Translations under genes and position numbers: made by a program
Origin: Methylococcaceae bacterium
GTDB taxonomy: Bacteria > Pseudomonadota > Gammaproteobacteria > Methylococcales > Methylomonadaceae
DNA: 10,657 nucleotides
NCBI GenBank assembly: GCA_947484105.1
Contig: CANKON010000027.1
Span: 1-10,657 of the forward strand
Direction of reading: 5' to 3'
Notes under the pieces: generated by a model
What the model saw: the letters and a program-made list of their open reading frames with translations, nothing else
The model's database searches: none
What the model was told of the DNA's origin: nothing
In this document: positions 1-7,355 of the stretch, in pieces
Layout: every line of letters starts with the position of its first letter
Numbering within the stretch: the first letter of the stretch is position 1

Positions 1-921
1 AGCAAAGAACAAGCCGAGCAACTCGCGCAATCTTTGACAACCTTGTTGGCGAATTTAGGTCAAGATTATGCCCGCAAAGATGTGGCACATATTGGTATTG
101 CGACGTTTAACCCTTTTGGTACAACGCCTGATATTTTAGCTGCTGCTAATGAAGCGTTTGAACAAGCCCAAATGATTGGCTCGAACAGTTATTATTTTAA
201 AATTGGCAGTAATTTGGCGAAGGACATTTCGGATTGGAAAGAGTTGGTTTTCAGCATTATTGATCAAAAAAGCTATCAGGTTTCTTACACGGGGCAAACT
301 AAATTTTTTGAAAATGATACAGTTCTGATGGAAGATGCTTTCACGAAAGCTTTTGATTCACAAGGGAATTCTATTCCCATTGGCACCTTTGTTTCGATTG
401 CTGAAAAATTCTCGAAAATCGTTGAGTTGGATAAGGGCGTCACACTTCAAGCCATTAACTACATTAAATCACAGTCTATCACGCACAAAATAGCAATCAG
501 TCTTTCGACGAGAACCGTCAAAAATGCTGACTTTAGAATGTGGTTAGATAACGAAATTAAAAATTCACCGATAGCAGCACAATTAGTGTTCAGTATTTCC
601 GCTTACGCCGTTGCAAAAGAAGTGGATGTGTACGTTGAATTTTTTGAATTCATTCATGCTTTGGGGGCGAAAGTGATGTTAAAACGCTTTGAAACTCAGT
701 CGATGCCGCTTGAAATGGCGAAGAAATTACACCCTGACTATATTCGTTTAGCGCGTGATTTGTGCAACGAGTTAAGCCGTGATGAAAGCAAAAAGACTTT
801 TGTCGAAACTATGCAACAAGCCGCACAGTTGCTAGATATTAGGGTATTGGCTGAAAGCATCCAATCGGATGAGGATGACGGGATTTTGCGAGCTATGGGC
901 TTATACGGTGGCAGTCGCTAG
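1..921 (+). CDS. lapD: LapD-type degenerate GGDEF-EAL c-di-GMP receptor, 3' part only
   Basis: The frame is open from the first base, so this is the C-terminal ~306 residues of a longer protein whose start lies outside the window; the TTG at 34 is not a credible start. Residues ~1-70 look like the second half of a GGDEF domain (the HIGIATFNPFGTT stretch and the following helix). The rest is an EAL fold with its catalytic signatures lost: the EAL motif position reads MEDAF (~110-114) and the usual DDFGTG loop reads KRFETQ (~228-233); one late Glu (LAES, ~285) remains. LapD proteins are inner-membrane receptors that bind c-di-GMP with a dead EAL domain and sequester the protease LapG. The periplasmic sensor and HAMP parts would lie upstream. 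The LapG gene immediately downstream strongly supports the name; from the domain alone, another inactive GGDEF-EAL protein would be possible. Confidence 0.8.
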   Translation, partial: SKEQAEQLAQSLTTLLANLGQDYARKDVAHIGIATFNPFGTTPDILAAANEAFEQAQMIGSNSYYFKIGSNLAKDISDWKELVFSIIDQKSYQVSYTGQTKFFENDTVLMEDAFTKAFDSQGNSIPIGTFVSIAEKFSKIVELDKGVTLQAINYIKSQSITHKIAISLSTRTVKNADFRMWLDNEIKNSPIAAQLVFSISAYAVAKEVDVYVEFFEFIHALGAKVMLKRFETQSMPLEMAKKLHPDYIRLARDLCNELSRDESKKTFVETMQQAAQLLDIRVLAESIQSDEDDGILRAMGLYGGSR

Positions 922-1092
922 TGGAAACCACGTCAGGTCTTGATGTTTGAGCGTTATCCTGAAATTTATCAAAAAATGCTGAAAAATCAGTGATGAATCT
1001 GGTTTTGATTTGGATAAATCGCTCGAGAAATGGCTCGACGCATGACACATTGTGAGGATGCACACGCCCATTTGGCGCAAGTGGAGGAGTAA
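922..1092 (+). pseudogene. Possible decayed coding tail between lapD and lapG
   Basis: After the lapD stop (TAG, 919-921) the same frame stays open for 23 codons to a TGA at 991-993 and reads protein-like (ERYPEIYQKMLKN). A second frame, 989-1042, reads SDESGFDLDKSLEKWLDA before a TGA at 1043. A third piece, 1042-1092, back in the first frame, reads MTHCEDAHAHLAQVEE and ends in TAA. The last two overlap so that a single one-base slip would join them. This could be a remnant of a small gene or of a lapD C-terminal extension broken by one nonsense codon and two shifts, or it could be chance. I do not recognise the family. The 1030-1092 or 1042-1092 frame could alternatively be a small translated ORF; no clear ribosome site precedes it. 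Confidence 0.25.
1083..1089 (+). promoter_or_regulatory. Ribosome binding site of lapG
   Basis: GGAGGAG lies 6 bases before the ATG at 1096. It is among the strongest Shine-Dalgarno sequences in the window and fixes the lapG start. An upstream in-frame extension is blocked by the TAA at 1090-1092. Confidence 0.75.
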
Positions 1093-1095
1093 AAA

Positions 1096-1818
1096 ATGAG
1101 TAAAAAAATCGTAATCGAGGGCAAAGTGATTCCGTTTGAAGGGAGGCAGACTATCAAGTATTTTGGCTTTTTTAACACACTATTTTTGCTGTGTGGTCTT
1201 ATTTTTTGCATCGCGACAGTCGCAGAAGATTTTGTGATTAGTAGCGAATTGCTTGCGCGTATTGAAAAAAAATACGGTGTATCAGGTCGAACCAGTGTTG
1301 AAGAGTGGAATCAGTTACTGCACACGCAAGACGTGCTGGCACTGCCAGAAGAGATCAAGTTAAAAAAGATAAATGACTTTTTTAATCAGCGAACGAATTT
1401 TGTTGATGACATGGTGCTTTGGCACGTCAATGATTATTGGGCAACCCCCGTTGAATTTCTCGCCCAAAGTGCAGGAGATTGTGAAGATTATGCTATTGCC
1501 AAATACTTCTCACTTAAAGCAATAGGGGTTCCCGAAGAAAAAATACGCATCACTTACGTTAAAGCTCTTGAGTACAATCAAGCACACATGGTGTTAACTT
1601 ATTTTGAATCGCCCCGCGCGGTTCCTGTTGTTTTAGACAATATCAATCCACAAATTAAACCTGCTACTGAACGTAAAGATTTATTGCCTGTTTATAGTTT
1701 TAACGGTTCTGGATTATGGATAGCGAAAGCGAAAGGTGATGGTCAACGTGTGGGCGGCGCAGAACGTTTGAGTTTATGGACAGATTTAACGCAAAGAATG
1801 ATGAAGTCAGATTTCTAA
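1096..1818 (+). CDS. lapG: LapG-type periplasmic calcium-dependent cysteine protease
   Basis: A 240-residue protein of the bacterial transglutaminase-like cysteine protease family (DUF920). An N-terminal charged stretch is followed by a hydrophobic segment at ~23-41 and a plausible cleavage site after TVA (43), giving export to the periplasm. The catalytic triad is visible: Cys129 in GDCED, His164 in QAHMVL and Asp181 in VVLDNI. The acidic residues beside the Cys match the calcium site known in LapG, and the WHVNDYWATPVEF block before it is typical of the family. In characterised systems LapG clips the N-terminal retention module of LapA-like giant adhesins when c-di-GMP is low, and LapD holds it inactive when c-di-GMP is high. 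Its position after a LapD-type gene fits this. The target adhesin is not in the window. Length and motifs indicate an intact gene. Confidence 0.92.
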   Translation: MSKKIVIEGKVIPFEGRQTIKYFGFFNTLFLLCGLIFCIATVAEDFVISSELLARIEKKYGVSGRTSVEEWNQLLHTQDVLALPEEIKLKKINDFFNQRTNFVDDMVLWHVNDYWATPVEFLAQSAGDCEDYAIAKYFSLKAIGVPEEKIRITYVKALEYNQAHMVLTYFESPRAVPVVLDNINPQIKPATERKDLLPVYSFNGSGLWIAKAKGDGQRVGGAERLSLWTDLTQRMMKSDF

Positions 1819-1842
1819 AACCTTAATGATGGGTGTCTCAAC

Positions 1843-1879
1843 AAAACCGCTTTTCAATACTGTTGAAAGTGGTTTTTTT
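1843..1879 (+). terminator. Rho-independent terminator after lapG
   Basis: The stem AACCGCTTTTCAA pairs with TTGAAAGTGGTT around a short TACTG loop, with one G-T pair and one bulged T, and is followed by a run of T. It sits 25 bases after the lapG stop and separates the lap genes from the iron operon. Confidence 0.8.
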
Positions 1880-1886
1880 ATTGCCG

Positions 1887-1915
1887 TTAAAAATTTTAAA
1901 CGAGTGTGTTATAGT
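1887..1915 (+). promoter_or_regulatory. Candidate sigma-70 promoter of feoABC
   Basis: TTAAAA (1887-1892) is a weak -35 element. It is separated by 17 bases from TATAGT (1910-1915), which has one mismatch to TATAAT. A TG one base upstream (1907-1908) makes an extended -10. Transcription would start near 1922, leaving a leader of ~65 bases before feoA. Assigned by consensus match and by its position between a terminator and a Fur-like site. Confidence 0.6.
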
Positions 1916-1925
1916 CGTTACAATT

Positions 1926-1944
1926 GAGAATGGTTATTGATAAC
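1926..1944 (+). promoter_or_regulatory. Candidate Fur box overlapping the feoA transcription start
   Basis: GAGAATGGTTATTGATAAC matches 13 of 19 positions of the classic Fur consensus GATAATGATTATCATTATC and contains the palindromic arms GTTAT and ATAAC. It lies just downstream of the -10, where bound Fe-Fur would block RNA polymerase. Fur control of feo operons is well established in gammaproteobacteria. The call rests on sequence match and location only; an FNR-type site was not evident. Confidence 0.6.
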
Positions 1945-1987
1945 AAGCCATTTTGTTTTGAATTCTTCACATTGAAGGTGCGATTTT

Positions 1988-2224
1988 ATGACGACCAGTT
2001 TGAACACGTTTGCAGTAGGGGACACAGGGAAAATTACAGGTTTCGACGTTGCGGGAAAAGCATATCGGAAACGTTTACTTGCAATGGGTTTAACACGCGG
2101 TACAGAATTTAAAATTACCCGTTTCGCGCCACTGGGTGATCCCATTGAAATTAAACTACGCGGCTTTTCACTGACCCTGCGAAAAGAAGAAGCTTCGGTA
2201 ATTTTGGCGGAACGTGTGCAATGA
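1988..2224 (+). CDS. feoA: Ferrous iron transport protein A
   Basis: A 78-residue cytoplasmic protein of the FeoA SH3-like family. It shows the usual pattern: a FAVGDTGKITGF start, a KRLLAMGLTRGTEF core and a C-terminal PIEIKLRGFSLTLRKEEA strand set. FeoA is an accessory of the FeoB iron channel and is thought to interact with its cytosolic part. The ATG at 1988 is preceded by GAAGG about 10 bases upstream and gives the normal family length. Its TGA stop overlaps the feoB ATG (ATGA at 2221-2224), indicating translational coupling. A longer frame starting at 1924 on the same strand is out of phase and is not the gene. Confidence 0.93.
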   Translation: MTTSLNTFAVGDTGKITGFDVAGKAYRKRLLAMGLTRGTEFKITRFAPLGDPIEIKLRGFSLTLRKEEASVILAERVQ

Positions 2225-4530
2225 AAAATGATTTTATCGTGGGTATTGTCGGCAATCCGAATTGCGGAAAAACCACGTTATTCAATGTCTTAACGGGTTC
2301 AAAGCAATACGTTGGTAATTGGGCAGGTGTCACGGTCGAAAAAAAAACGGGCGAATACGATTTCGATAAAAAGCACATTCAATGTGTTGATTTGCCTGGT
2401 ACTTATTCGCTCGAATCGTCAGATGACAACGTGTCACTTGATGAAAAAATTGCCCGCGATTACGTTGCTTCCCGCGAAGCCGATTTAATTATCAACATCG
2501 TCGATGCGTCAAATATCGAACGCAATTTGTATCTCACCGCGCAACTCATCGAAATGCGCGTTCCGATGCTAGTCGTCTTTAACATGATGGATACTGTGAA
2601 ACGGCGCGGTATTAAAATTGACCTTGCACTCTTAGCACAACAATTTGGCTGTCCTGTCATTGCGATTTCAGCCGCAACAAAACAAGGTATTCCTGCGTTA
2701 AAAACCGCAATCAATCAAGCAGTTATTTCAAAACAAATTCCAACCACACACATCACTTATTGCGCTGAAATTGAAAATGCCATTTCAAAATTGACTCCCG
2801 AATTAACCGAAATTGCTCAAAATTATCCGTGTGATGCGCGTTGGCTTGCAATGCGACTGTTAGAAAATGACACGCTCGCGCAAGCCATTTCAGGCACATT
2901 TTTGTTATCATTTTCCGAGAGTCTACAAAAACAAATTGAAACGCAAACCGATGACGAAATCGACATTTTAGCCGCCGATGCGCGGTATGAATTTGTGAAT
3001 CAATTAACTAAAAAAACGGTCTGTAAACTCAGTGAAGTCAGTCGCCACACCAGCGAAAAAATTGACCGAATCGTGTTAAATCGCTTTTTGGGAATTCCGA
3101 TTTTTTTGCTCGTGATGTACACGATGTTTTTGTTCACTATCAACATCGGCAGTGCGTTCGTAGATTTTTTTGAGCAAGTCGTTGGCGCATTTTTAATCGA
3201 CGAGCTGGGCGTAATTTTAACGATTTACAATTGCCCCGATTGGCTCAACGTTTTACTCACGCAAGGTATCGGTAGCGGGATTCAAGTGGTCGCCACATTT
3301 ATTCCGATTGTTGGATTTTTATTTTTGTTTTTGTCGATGCTTGAAGATTCAGGCTACATGGCACGCGCCGCGTTTGTGATGGACAGATTGATGCGTTTTT
3401 TAGGACTGCCAGGCAAAGCGTTTGTGCCGATGATTGTGGGCTTTGGCTGCAACGTGCCTGCAATTATGGCGACGCGAACGCTTGAAAATCCACGCGATAG
3501 AATTCTCACCAATTTAATGAATCCGTTTATGTCTTGCGGCGCACGTTTGCCCGTTTACGCACTTTTCGCAGCCGCATTTTTTCCGATTAACGGACAAAAT
3601 ATCGTTTTCGGGTTGTATTTAATCGGCATTGCAGTCGCGGTTTTGACGGGTTTAATTATGCGGCACACGCTTTTTAAAGGTGACACCGCGCCGTTTATTA
3701 TGGAATTGCCGACGTATCATTTGCCAACGTTGCAAGGCGTATTGATTCGGACGGGCGACCGTTTGAAATCGTTTATTTTCAACGCAGGTAAAATTATTGT
3801 ACCGATGGTTTTGGTATTGAACTTTTTAAATGCGTTGGGAACGGATGGCAGTTTTGGACGCGAAAATACCAATCAATCGGTGTTGAGTGGAATCGGACGC
3901 AACCTGACGTTTGCCTTTGAACCAATGGGCATTCATGAAAATAATTGGGTGGCAACGGTTGGAATTTTTACAGGCGTTTTAGCAAAAGAAGCGGTTGTTG
4001 GCACGCTCGACGCACTTTATGGACAACTTGAAACGCCAAATGTTGACGTTGAAAAACCCGCTTTTAATTTACAAAATGCGTTAACGGCTGCCGTTTTGAC
4101 CGTACCGAAAAATTTGGGAGACATCGCTAATCGTTTGCTTGACCCGCTTGGTTTGAATGTCGGGAATTTGGAAAATAGCGACGAAGCTGCAGCCGCTCAA
4201 AATGTAAAAACAGCGACGTTTACCGCGATGCAACACAGTTTCAACGGACAAGCTGGCGCGTTTGCGTATTTACTTTTTATTTTGCTTTACGCGCCTTGCG
4301 TGGCGGCAACGGCAGCTATTTATCGCGAAACGTCAGCAGGGTGGGCGGCATTTACAGTGATATGGACAACGGGAATTGCATACATCACGGCGACACTTTT
4401 TTATCAAACCGCGACGTTTTCAGCGCATCCAGAAAGTTCGTTTATATGGATTTTTGGTTTGAATTGTTTGTTAATGTTGGTGGTTTTTGTTTTTTGGTTG
4501 CAAGGTCGAAGTGAGGCGAAAAAGTTATGA
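2221..4530 (+). CDS. feoB: Ferrous iron transporter FeoB, GTPase-permease
   Basis: A 769-residue inner-membrane Fe(II) transporter, close to the E. coli length. The N-terminal G domain has G1 GNPNCGKT (11-18), G2 Thr38, G3 DLPG (57-60), G4 NMMD (121-124) and a G5-like SAA (150-152), followed by a helical spacer domain to ~280. The membrane part begins near 285 and carries the two FeoB gate motifs, GFGCNVPA (Cys410) and SCGARLPVY (Cys439), plus the AKEAVVGTL block (588-596) and a late YAPC (Cys693). These cysteines correspond to conserved positions thought to line the iron path. All motifs are intact. The gene overlaps feoA and feoC by ATGA on each side, so the three are probably translated as a coupled unit under the Fur-like site upstream. 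Confidence 0.98.
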   Translation: MKNDFIVGIVGNPNCGKTTLFNVLTGSKQYVGNWAGVTVEKKTGEYDFDKKHIQCVDLPGTYSLESSDDNVSLDEKIARDYVASREADLIINIVDASNIERNLYLTAQLIEMRVPMLVVFNMMDTVKRRGIKIDLALLAQQFGCPVIAISAATKQGIPALKTAINQAVISKQIPTTHITYCAEIENAISKLTPELTEIAQNYPCDARWLAMRLLENDTLAQAISGTFLLSFSESLQKQIETQTDDEIDILAADARYEFVNQLTKKTVCKLSEVSRHTSEKIDRIVLNRFLGIPIFLLVMYTMFLFTINIGSAFVDFFEQVVGAFLIDELGVILTIYNCPDWLNVLLTQGIGSGIQVVATFIPIVGFLFLFLSMLEDSGYMARAAFVMDRLMRFLGLPGKAFVPMIVGFGCNVPAIMATRTLENPRDRILTNLMNPFMSCGARLPVYALFAAAFFPINGQNIVFGLYLIGIAVAVLTGLIMRHTLFKGDTAPFIMELPTYHLPTLQGVLIRTGDRLKSFIFNAGKIIVPMVLVLNFLNALGTDGSFGRENTNQSVLSGIGRNLTFAFEPMGIHENNWVATVGIFTGVLAKEAVVGTLDALYGQLETPNVDVEKPAFNLQNALTAAVLTVPKNLGDIANRLLDPLGLNVGNLENSDEAAAAQNVKTATFTAMQHSFNGQAGAFAYLLFILLYAPCVAATAAIYRETSAGWAAFTVIWTTGIAYITATLFYQTATFSAHPESSFIWIFGLNCLLMLVVFVFWLQGRSEAKKL

Positions 4531-4748
4531 TTTTGTCTGAATTACGAACGTATTTAAAAACACGAAAAAGTGTGACGTTGCAAGATTTGATGCTGCATTT
4601 CGACATTGATGCCGAAGCGTTACGCGGAATGTTACAAATTTTAATATCAAAAGGCTATGTCATAAAAAATTCTGCAAAAGAAGCGTGCGGCACAAGTTGT
4701 TGTAAATGTGACAGCACGCTAACTGAAATTTACGAATATTCAAAGTAA
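4527..4748 (+). CDS. feoC: FeoC-family winged-helix protein with cysteine cluster
   Basis: A 73-residue protein. Residues ~1-50 form a predicted winged helix (SELRTYLKTRKSVTLQDL, then a recognition-like helix and wing). The C-terminal half has four cysteines at 54, 58, 59 and 61, spaced CxxxCCxC. FeoC proteins carry a comparable cysteine cluster shown in enterobacteria to bind an oxygen-sensitive Fe-S cluster, and they modulate FeoB stability or activity. The ATG overlaps the feoB stop (ATGA). The family is usually restricted to gammaproteobacteria, which supports the taxonomic reading. The tighter cysteine spacing here differs from the better known enterobacterial arrangement, so cluster type is uncertain. 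Confidence 0.85.
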   Translation: MILSELRTYLKTRKSVTLQDLMLHFDIDAEALRGMLQILISKGYVIKNSAKEACGTSCCKCDSTLTEIYEYSK

Positions 4749-4759
4749 CGAAAAATAAC

Positions 4760-5746
4760 ATGATTTTAAAAGATTTAAGAACAATGACATTGCTCGATTG
4801 GCTAGAAAATGATTGCCTTTTGAATGTTGAAAATTGCGAGCCAGCCTCAAATGATGCCAGTTTTCGGCGATATTTTCGCGTAAAAATTGACGGTGAAAAT
4901 TTTATCGCCATGGACGCACCGCCCGATAAAGAAGATATTGTGCCATTTATGAAAATTGCGACGTTGTTCAAGCAAGCCAATGTCAATACGCCAACCTTGT
5001 TGCAACACAATCTCGAAGACGGTTTCATTTTGCTTGAAGATTTTGGCTCGCAATGGTTGCTCGATGAATTAAACGAGGACAATGCCACACAACTTTACGC
5101 GCGGGCGTTGACAGATTTATTGCCCTTGGCGACGAATGAAAATTTATTAAATGCCAATTTACCGCCTTACGACGAAAAGGTGTTGCGCCGCGAAATGGCG
5201 TTGTTTGAAGAATGGTTTGTTGAACAACTTTTAGATGAGGAATTGCCGCAAGATTTATGGGAAAACGTGCAGCAAATTCTCGTTAAATCAGCATTAGAAC
5301 AGCCGCAAGTTTGTGTACATCGGGATTACCATTCGCGTAATTTGATGGTCTTACCCAATGGTGAATTGGGTGTTTTAGATTTTCAAGATGCTGTTTTAGG
5401 CGCGTTGACGTATGACAGCGTTTCACTTTTGCGTGATTGTTATATTGATTGGTCAGATGACAAAATTGAAACGTGGTTGCGGGCGTATTTTGAGCAATTA
5501 CAAACCGCAAAAGTCGTCGAGTGTGATTTTGCACAATTCAAACGCTGGTTTGATTTGATGGGAATGCAACGGCATTTGAAAGTGTGCGGCATTTTTTCGC
5601 GTTTGCATTTGCGTGATGAAAAATCAGAATATCTCAAATCATTACCGCGCACGCTAAATTACTTAATTAAAGTGTGTAGCGCGTATTCGGAATTGCATGA
5701 ATTTCAAGTTTGTTTGGCGCGTTTCAAAGCGAAAAACAGCGGTTAA
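4760..5746 (+). CDS. amgK: AmgK-type N-acetylmuramate/N-acetylglucosamine 1-kinase
   Basis: A 328-residue kinase of the aminoglycoside phosphotransferase fold. The N-terminal lobe has the AmgK-like SNDASFRRYFR block (30-40) and MDAPPDKED; the C lobe has the catalytic loop HRDYHSRN (187-194) and the metal-binding DFQDA (207-211). AmgK phosphorylates the anomeric carbon of MurNAc and GlcNAc in the cytoplasm, feeding recovered wall sugars to MurU and UDP-MurNAc. The usual partner murU is not adjacent here. It starts 11 bases after feoC with no terminator between, so it may be read through from the feo operon. The start is uncertain: ATG 4760 gives the stated length, while ATG 4784, eight codons in, is also possible; neither has a strong ribosome site. 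A related sugar kinase of unknown specificity is the main alternative. Confidence 0.85.
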   Translation: MILKDLRTMTLLDWLENDCLLNVENCEPASNDASFRRYFRVKIDGENFIAMDAPPDKEDIVPFMKIATLFKQANVNTPTLLQHNLEDGFILLEDFGSQWLLDELNEDNATQLYARALTDLLPLATNENLLNANLPPYDEKVLRREMALFEEWFVEQLLDEELPQDLWENVQQILVKSALEQPQVCVHRDYHSRNLMVLPNGELGVLDFQDAVLGALTYDSVSLLRDCYIDWSDDKIETWLRAYFEQLQTAKVVECDFAQFKRWFDLMGMQRHLKVCGIFSRLHLRDEKSEYLKSLPRTLNYLIKVCSAYSELHEFQVCLARFKAKNSG

Positions 5747-5761
5747 TGTTAAAATCGCCAA

Positions 5762-5767
5762 TATAAT
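5762..5767 (+). promoter_or_regulatory. Candidate -10 element for the L,D-transpeptidase gene
   Basis: A perfect TATAAT lies in the 45-base gap after amgK, 24 bases before the ATG at 5792. No good -35 is seen at 16-18 bases upstream, so it may be weak or need an activator, or be chance in AT-rich sequence. Confidence 0.3.
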
Positions 5768-5791
5768 TTTTCGCCTTCAATGAGCTAATTC

Positions 5792-7333
5792 ATGTTGTTA
5801 CGTCCTGCTTTGCCGATTTATCTTTTTTTTGTTTATTTGTCATTTAATACGGCAGCTTTCGCGGAAGACTTTTCTTTTTTAGGGATGTCTTTTCCAAGCT
5901 CCACCTCGCAACAAATCACTTCAATTTTAAACACGAAGCAAAACGTTTTACTGGCGCGTGCAAATTTTGAATACCGCGCAGAAGATGTGGACGCACTTTA
6001 TAAAACGAATAATTACGCGCCACTTTGGGTCGAAAATTCGCAATCTGAAAAAAATATCGCCGATGTTTTAGCATTGCTTTCCAACGCCGCCGCGCAAGGT
6101 TTGAATCCTGACGATTATTCTGTCAGTACGTTGCAACAAAAATTGCCTTTGGTTCAACTATTAAAACCTGAATCGTTTGTCGATTTGGCGTTGTTTGACA
6201 CGGCATTGACGATTTCATTGACGCGCTATTTACATAATTTGCATTATGGGCGCGTGAATCCACACAATTTGAATTTTAATCTAAAATTACGCACACAAAA
6301 AACACTCGATTTACCACAACTGATTAAAACTGCGCTTTCTGAAGGGAATGTGTCGCAATTAGCCTCAAAAGTCGAACCGAATTTGCCGCAATATCAAAAA
6401 TTACGCTCGGCTTTGGCGACGTATCGTGAACCGCTTGTTTCGTCGCCCCAAACGGAACCACCCGAAGAACCTGCTAAAAAATCAAAAACGAAACAAACGG
6501 TCAATTATTCAGAACGCATCACAAAAATTGAGTTAGCCATGGAACGTTTGCGTTGGTTGCCTGAAACAACGGCGCAGCAATCGATTATTGTGAACATTCC
6601 TGCGTTTCAACTTTGGGGCATTGGCGCGACGGGGCAAGAATTAAATTTGAATGTTGTTGTCGGGAAATCAGCGAAAACCCCTACGCCAATTATTATGGCT
6701 GACATGAAATTCGTAGAATTTATGCCGTATTGGAATGTGCCGCCAAGTATTTTGAAAAAAGAAATTTTGCCAAAACTGAACAATAATCCCGATTATTTGT
6801 CGGGGCAAAATATGGAAGTGGTATCGTTAAAAGGCGGAGGAATGCGGGTTCGCCAACGTCCAGGTGGTAAAAATGCGTTAGGACGGATTAAATTTATTTT
6901 TCCCAATAAAGAAGGCGTTTATTTACATGACACGCCATCAAAATCATTGTTTGGGCGACCCCGACGCGATTTTAGTCACGGTTGCGTGCGTGTCCAAAAT
7001 CCGAGTGCGTTGGCAAATTTTGTGTTGAAAAATCAAGAAGGTTGGACGCAAGAACGTATTGATACAACGCTTTCAAGCAATACACATCGCCAAATCAGTT
7101 TAAGTACAACTATTCCCGTAATATTTTTCTACACCACGGCGTCTTATGAACAAGGTGATAAGTTGGTTTTTTACAGCGACATTTATGGACATGATGCCAT
7201 GCTATTAGCTGCCTTAACGAAAGTGGGGGATGTGCCAGATTCTGCCTTAATTCACAAAGAACCTGAAATCATGCCAAGCGAACCTTTACCGACTGAGGAA
7301 AGCCCGTTTTTTTCTGAGTCGTCGCCTGAATAA
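5792..7333 (+). CDS. ycbB: YcbB-type L,D-transpeptidase lacking the peptidoglycan-binding domain
   Basis: A 513-residue exported protein. The signal peptide runs to ~24 (AAFA before EDF). Residues ~60-210 match the YcbB scaffold domain (LYKTNNYAPLWV, LHYGRVNP). The YkuD catalytic domain spans ~262-450 and holds YLHDTP (His379) and the active-site motif SHGCVRV with Cys398. Such enzymes make meso-DAP to meso-DAP (3-3) crosslinks in periplasmic peptidoglycan and are the targets of carbapenems. In E. coli YcbB (615 residues) a peptidoglycan-binding domain sits between scaffold and catalytic parts; here that place is taken by a ~30-residue Pro/Glu/Lys-rich linker (~213-240) leading to the conserved ERLRWLP (251-257). 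The C-terminal ~25 residues are acidic and Pro/Ser-rich. It follows amgK by 45 bases, so two peptidoglycan genes are neighbours. Confidence 0.9.
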   Translation: MLLRPALPIYLFFVYLSFNTAAFAEDFSFLGMSFPSSTSQQITSILNTKQNVLLARANFEYRAEDVDALYKTNNYAPLWVENSQSEKNIADVLALLSNAAAQGLNPDDYSVSTLQQKLPLVQLLKPESFVDLALFDTALTISLTRYLHNLHYGRVNPHNLNFNLKLRTQKTLDLPQLIKTALSEGNVSQLASKVEPNLPQYQKLRSALATYREPLVSSPQTEPPEEPAKKSKTKQTVNYSERITKIELAMERLRWLPETTAQQSIIVNIPAFQLWGIGATGQELNLNVVVGKSAKTPTPIIMADMKFVEFMPYWNVPPSILKKEILPKLNNNPDYLSGQNMEVVSLKGGGMRVRQRPGGKNALGRIKFIFPNKEGVYLHDTPSKSLFGRPRRDFSHGCVRVQNPSALANFVLKNQEGWTQERIDTTLSSNTHRQISLSTTIPVIFFYTTASYEQGDKLVFYSDIYGHDAMLLAALTKVGDVPDSALIHKEPEIMPSEPLPTEESPFFSESSPE

Positions 7334-7355
7334 ACCCTGTTTTAAAGGAAAAATC

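Noticed and set aside
987..1211. Open frame on the minus strand across the lapD-lapG gap
   Set aside because: It overlaps the well supported start of lapG, has no recognisable domain and no ribosome site; antisense shadow.
1924..2112. Plus-strand frame starting upstream of feoA
   Set aside because: It overlaps the Fur-like site and runs out of phase through feoA; the feoA frame has family motifs.
4660..5088. 142-residue minus-strand frame over feoC and amgK
   Set aside because: It spans two genes with clear family motifs on the other strand and has no plausible start context.
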